This document shows positions 47,545 through 52,645 of a DNA stretch of 52,645 nt, piece by piece; positions within the stretch are counted from its first letter, which is position 1, and every line of letters starts with the position of its first letter. This DNA comes from Spongospora subterranea f. sp. subterranea (taxonomy: Eukaryota; Endomyxa: Phytomyxea; Phytomyxea; Plasmodiophorida), in contig JAUGWO010000251.1 in NCBI GenBank assembly GCA_049724395.1, positions 1 to 52,645 on the forward strand, written 5' to 3'. A program made the translations under genes and the position numbers. Under the pieces are notes generated by a model. It was not told the DNA's origin, did no database searches, and saw nothing but the letters and a program-made list of their open reading frames with translations.

Positions 47545-47731
47545 CCAATCCATATTTGACCAACAACTTGACAAAAGTGTCCAGAAATTCACTTTGTTCT
47601 GTGTTGTATCTCCTAGCTTTGCACCTGACTGGTTCCACATTATCCTTCAAGCATGTCTTGAAAGGGGTCACCTTAGCTGGTTCATCATTACCTAATGATG
47701 CCCTCCACACATTACTGTATGTATGGACCAA
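47545..47731 (-). mobile_element. Ty3 reverse-transcriptase N-terminal scrap (fossil)
   Basis: The minus strand reads VWRASLGNDEPAKVTPF, EPVRCKARRYNTEQ and KYGLV, parallel to the region just before the reverse transcriptase of the element at 50292-52645. It is cut at 47544 by the end of the chromovirus LTR, so the chromovirus was inserted into, or joined to, this older fossil. Confidence 0.85.
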
Positions 47732-47838
47732 TTTCCTTAGTCGACTTTCCCAATGATTTTGTAATCCATTTTGTCAGAGTTGAGGAAGTCGCACGGGGGC
47801 TGGAGGTCATGGTGGTCTACTCCTAAACAGGGGGATAC

Positions 47839-47951
47839 TGTCATGATCCAAAAGTCTTAGGTATATAAGGACCCGAGAATGATGGCCTTGTGCCATCATA
47901 GTACCTTTTGGGTCAGTTGGTAACTGCGTATCTCGGTCGCAGTTCCTAACA
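47839..47951 (+). mobile_element. 113-base LTR of the second Ty3 type (fossil)
   Basis: It starts TGTCATGATCC, ends GTTCCTAACA (TG...CA) and carries TATATAAGG near its start. It is preceded by a purine-rich AAACAGGGGGATA tract, as at a 3' LTR. The fragments at 382-484 and 540-619 are copies in the other orientation. Reverse-transcriptase sequence of the next feature follows almost immediately, without a 5' leader or gag. Confidence 0.75.
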
Positions 47952-47952
47952 A

Positions 47953-49700
47953 TAGAATGGCAAAGTTGACTAAGGAAGTTGATATGGAAGTATCAAACTG
48001 TTTGGAGAAGGTCGCTGGGACCTGATCCACCTGCAAATGTCACTCCTTTCGTAACGAACCTGAGGGAAGGAGTTGAACCTGTTATGTGCAAATCCCGACG
48101 GTACAGCAAGGAACATAGTGAGGTCCTGGCGACATTTGTCAGCTTTCTGGAGAAATATGGATTGGTTTATGAAAACTACAATTGTGAGTGGGCATCTCCG
48201 GTTGTGGTGTTCAGAAAATCCGGTGTTAAAGGATTACGTATGGTGGTTGACTTGCGAGAAGTCAACGCTCTATGCAAGGCAACTGCATGGCCCATGCCGT
48301 TTCTTGAATCAATAGTCAAGCATTTGGGTGGCTCCAAATATTGGTTTTCTCTAGACGCTTTCAAAGGTTTCTGGATGATGCCACTTGACGCCGATTGCAC
48401 AGAAATGTTTTCTTTTATGACTGATCGAGGGGTTTACACTCCAACGAGATCCATTCAGGGAGCACTGAATTCTGCTACACAGTTCCAAACTAGAATGCAT
48501 GAGATATATAGGGAACTGCTGTATCAATCATTAATAATATGGATTGATGACATATTGGGACACGCAGACACTCAAGAGAAGTGGTTCCAGGTGTTAGAAA
48601 CGACACTTAAATTGGCACAGGAACACGATATCAAATTCAACTTAGAGAAGTGTGAATTGTTCCAGATTAAGGCCAAATTCTGTGGAAGAATATTCACTCC
48701 TGAGGGTGTGAGGCATGATCCGGCTAGAGTTGACGCATTAGTAAATATGCAGAAGCCAACGACAGCGCGAGACTTGCAACAGTTTGTTATGGCTATTCAA
48801 TGGATGAGTAGAGCCATTCCAGATTATAATAGATTAGTTCTGCCATTGCAGAATATCTATGAAAACGCAATGAAAGGTCAGCCGAAAATGACCAAATCGG
48901 TGGCCAAGGGAATTTCATTGAGCGCGTTTGGTTGGAATGCAGTTCATGATGAAGCATTCAGCAGTATTATGTGAAGGCTGCGATCAGTAGACGAACTCAG
49001 CTGAACTATCCTGACGAGGATATGGTTCAATGTGTGTTCACTGATGCGAGTCAATATCATATTTCTGGTATGGTGACACAGATTCCACATGAGGATGTTG
49101 GGAAACTGCCGTTCCATGATCAGAGACATGAACCGTTGGGATTCTGCGGACACAGATTCCATGGATCAGAATTGAACTGGTCTACGCCAGATAAGGAAGC
49201 ATTCGCTATCTGGGACACAGTTAGGAAATTGGACTATGTAGTTCAATTTTCTAAACCCTTTCTGCTTTTTACGGACCATAGGAATTTGACTTCCATGTAT
49301 AATCCTAAAAAATGCACGAAGCAAGCTGGGGAACGCTTGGAAAGATGGGGTATTGATCTCAGTTGATTTAGATTCAACATCGACCATATACCAGGAGACA
49401 TGAATGTCTGGGCTGATATGATGACTCGATGGGGGGCTGCATTATCAAAATCAGACATTGATAATGGCCAACCGGGATCTGGATGCGGTTCTGACAGATG
49501 CAATAGGATTACAGTTAATCGTCGTACTCAAAGGAGTAATGGATCGATAACTGATGAATCTGAGCATGTTGAGAATGATATCGATCATGATGCTAGGATA
49601 GACCCAACTGATGCATCACTTGGATCTCAAAACTTCAAGGATCAATTTCGGACTCAACCCATGAGTAAGTTGGTGTGTGTAACATATGTGTCAACGTATT
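47953..49700 (+). mobile_element. Ty3 element, 5'-truncated copy (fossil)
   Basis: Reverse transcriptase and RNase H of an oomycete-like Ty3 type: WASPVVVFRKSG, LRMVVDLREVNAL, FSLDAFKGFWMMPL, IWIDDILGHAD, RHDPARVDALV, then TDASQYH and PGDMNVWADMMTRW. It starts inside pol directly after the LTR and lacks gag, protease and a recognisable integrase. Broken, with roughly two breaks. It is nearly identical to the copy starting at 50292, so both are recent relative to each other. Confidence 0.93.
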
Positions 49701-50291
49701 GACCCTATGTTATAGCCTACGACAGGCTACCCTATTGTATTGGATATAGCTGGCAACGGAGTTCCTGACGGACTTTACGGACCAGATATCGGATCTAATA
49801 CACAGAGAGTATATTGGCTCGGAATAGGAACATCTATTGTGTGTAAATAGCATCTATAGTAATCCACCTGACCAGTGTATACCGATGTATGTTACAAAGA
49901 ATTCTTTCGTATGAAAATGTATGTCATTTTATACAAAGGGAAGGATAGATCAGGGACGACACCGGGTGTCATAAATGGCATGTACTGGTTGATACTGATT
50001 GTTGGATGATTCGTATTTATACAATAGTTGTGTATTACGAATAGTGTCTGTTATGTATGATGGACACATGGACTCGACAACGTTAGCAACAGATTCAAAA
50101 CCTGTTGGTTGTGGGTAGACTAGGGACAGTCAACGGTCAACAAATCGGTGATTTGAACGACCAGGTCAGAGCAGGACCATGGGATCGGCAGATTTCAGAC
50201 AACGAAACTCCGTGAAAAACTGCGACAATAGAGGGCTGCGGCACAGTGCCGTTAGAGATATGCCACAGATTCCAGGAAACTGCAACCCGAG
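49701..50291. other. non-coding stretch between two Ty3 copies
   Basis: No gene is recognised. It probably contains the 3' remains of the first copy and part of the gag region of the second. No LTR matching the 113- or 180-base types is visible here. Confidence 0.4.
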
Positions 50292-52645
50292 GTGAGACAA
50301 CGCCCGGCGTCAGAAAAAAACGTTAAGCATAAGAAAGGAAAATTCTTATGTTTGTGTTGCGGTTTGGAAGGACATAGTATGTCCAAGTGTCCACAGAAAC
50401 CATCGAAGACAGAGATGGAATCGCTCTTGGTTAAACACAAAGACAAAATGAAAGTTTTGTTTAAGAATAAACCATACAGCGATGGACAGTATATGAGGAT
50501 TTGTCGGATTGGAGTTGCTAGCATAGAGAGCCAACAGAACGGTGATCTTTATGTCAGGACTACGACAGGATCCAACAGTAGTGATTTCTACAAAGTGTCA
50601 GAAATGCACGAACCGTCAACTGCAGACAAACAGTTGAGTGTTAGAGTGTCGACTGCAGGAATGATATTTCCAGGGTTATTAGACAGTGGTACCCAGTCGA
50701 CAGTTATACCGATGAGCATTGCGAAGAAAGCGCAGAGGCTCGATGATAAGATCGGTATAAGGAAACTGGCAAAGGCAATTAAGTTAATATTGCCAGATAA
50801 GACAGTGGCGGAAGCAACACATGAGATGTTGGCTGATCTGACCCTGTATACAGCAACGGGCGAACTGATCATTCGGAACCGGAGATGTTTGCTGTGGGAT
50901 TCACCATTAGATGAAATATTGCTAGGTGAAGATTTGTTGAAAGAGCTGGGGATAAATCCTAAGGATGCTCTAGAGTCGCTAATTCTAAAGAAGACATTAG
51001 GCGCCAACAATGAGGATAATATCAGTCATTGGGATTTGTACAACGATGATGATATTATTATTGGGGAAGATTTCCCAGAAGACAGTTTGAAGTCAATGGA
51101 AGACATGATGTCTCGTGCTATTGATAACGGATTGCCTATAGAATGGCAAAGTCGACTAAGGAAGTTGATATGGAAGTATCAAACTGTTTGGAGAAGGTCG
51201 CTGGGACCTGATCCACCTGCAAATGTCACTCCTTTCGTAACGAACCTGAGGGAAGGAGTTGAACCAGTTAGGTGCAAATCCCGACGGTACAGCAAGGAAC
51301 ATAGTGAGTTCCTGGCGACATTTGTCAGCCTTCTGGAGAAATATGGATTGGTTTATGAAAACTACAATTGTGAGTGGGCCTCTCCGGTTGTGGTGGTCAG
51401 AAAACCCGGTGGTAAAGGATTACGTATGGTGGTTGATTTGCGAGAAGTCAACGCTCTATGCAAGGCAACTGCATGGCCCATGCCGTTTCTGGAATCAATA
51501 GTCAAGCATTTGGGTGGCTCCAAATATTGGTTTTCTCTAGACGCTTTCAAAGGTTTCTGGATGATGCCACTTGACGCCGATTGCAAAGAAATGTTTTCTT
51601 TTATGACTGATCGAGGGGTTTACACTCCAACGAGATCCATTCAGGGAGCACTGAATTCTGCCACACAGTTCCAAGCTAGAATGCATGAGATATATAGGGA
51701 ACTGCTGTATCAATCATTAATAATATGGATTGATGACATATTGGGACACGCAGACACTCAAGAGAAGTGGTTCCAGGTGTTAGAAACGACACTTAAATTG
51801 GCACAGGAACACGATATCAAATTCAACTTAGAGAAGTGTGAATTGTTCCAGATTAAGGCCAAATTCTGTGGAAGAATATTCACTCCTGAGGGTGTGAGGC
51901 ATGATCCGGCTAGAGTTGAGGCATTAGTAAATATGCAGAAGCCAACGACAGCGCGAGACTTGCAACAGTTTGTTATGGCTATTCAATGGATGAGTAGAGC
52001 CATTCCAGATTATAATAGATTAGTTCTGCCATTGCAGAATATCTATGAAAACGCAATGAAAGGTCAGCCGAAAAGGACCAAATCGGTGGCCAAGGGAATT
52101 TCATTGAGCGCGTTTGGTTGGAATGCTGTTCATGATGAAGCATTCAACAGTATGAAGGCTGCGATCAGTAGACGAACTCAGCTGAACTATCCTGACGAGG
52201 ATATGGTTCAATGTGTGTTCACTGATGCGAGTCAATATCATAGTTCTGGTATGGTGACACAGATTCCACATGAGGATGTTGGGAAACTGCCGTTCCATGA
52301 TCAGAGACATGAACCGTTAGGATCTGCGGACACAGATTCCATGGATCAGAATTGAACTGGTCTACGCCAGATAAGGAAGCATTCGCTATCTGGGACACAG
52401 TTAGGAAATTGGACTATTTAGTTCAATCTTCTAAACCCTTTCTGCTTTTTACGGATCATAGGAATTTGACTTCCATGTATAATCCTGAAAAGTGCACGAA
52501 GCAAGCTGGGGAACGCTTGGAAAGATGGGGTATGGATCTCAGATCATTTAGATTCAACATCGAACATATACCAGGAGACATGAATGTCTGGGCTGATATG
52601 ATGACTCGATGGGGGGCTGTATTATCAAAATCGAGACGATTGATA
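50292..52645 (+). mobile_element. Ty3 element with zinc knuckle, protease, RT and RNase H, running off the window
   Basis: One long open stretch begins with the end of gag, a zinc knuckle (CLCCGLEGHSMSKC), then an aspartic protease (GLLDSGTQSTVIP), reverse transcriptase (WASPVVVVRKPGGKGL, FSLDAFKGFWMM, IWIDDILGH) and RNase H (FTDASQYH), up to PGDMNVWADMMTRW at the window edge. It belongs to the same family as the 47953-49700 copy. Over the visible part it looks almost whole, with about one break; integrase and LTR would lie beyond the window. Confidence 0.93.

Overview
The window looks like nuclear DNA of a microbial eukaryote. Host genes are split by very short GT-AG introns (about 48-65 bases wherever I could place both splice sites) and sit close together on both strands. 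Recognisable host genes are Ku80, nuclear transport factor 2, an MFSD5-type transporter, a mitochondrial-type PPR protein and two C2H2 zinc-finger proteins. The Ty3 retrotransposon type at the right end resembles those I know from oomycetes and other protists. Two genes encode secreted proteins that have grown by tandem exon duplication, one of them made of ankyrin repeats. That would suit a parasitic protist such as a plasmodiophorid, but this is inference and I cannot fix the lineage from sequence alone.

Layout. 1-4.3 kb: decayed mobile DNA, namely a pogo/Tigger-like transposase pseudogene on the minus strand, two small LTR scraps and a possible Ty3 protease scrap. 4.3-6.9 kb: an unrecognised seven-exon gene (plus strand) with a signal peptide, tandemly duplicated in-phase exons and a triplicated cysteine module; this is the best candidate for something undescribed. 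6.9-9.5 kb: no recognised gene. 9.5-10.4 kb: a four-finger C2H2 gene (minus). 12.0-12.6 kb: NTF2 (plus), followed by weak Argonaute-like scraps. 14.4-15.4 kb: a second C2H2 gene (minus), divergent from Ku80 (plus, 15.4-17.7 kb). 17.9-19.6 kb: MFSD5-like transporter (minus, 8 exons). 20.1-24.2 kb: PPR gene (minus). 24.4-24.75 kb: a minisatellite. 26.85-32.76 kb: a secreted ankyrin-repeat gene (minus) with about six tandem ~600-base exon-intron blocks. 33.6-34.2 kb: a two-exon gene with a GCR1_C-like DNA-binding domain.

34.2 kb to the right end is a mobile-element island: a Copia remnant, an almost complete LINE (OTU protease, APE endonuclease, reverse transcriptase, RNase H, CCHC) ending in poly(A) inside a minus-strand gag fossil, a 1.29-kb element with 72-base terminal inverted repeats, a chromovirus whose 3' end is folded back into a large palindrome, and two related copies of a second Ty3 type, the last running off the window.

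The host genes do not form one pathway. Ku80 is a DNA-end-repair factor, NTF2 imports Ran, the transporter belongs to the molybdate-anion family and the PPR protein probably acts on organellar RNA. The clearest shared theme is the two secreted, exon-duplicated genes at 4.3-6.9 and 26.9-32.8 kb.
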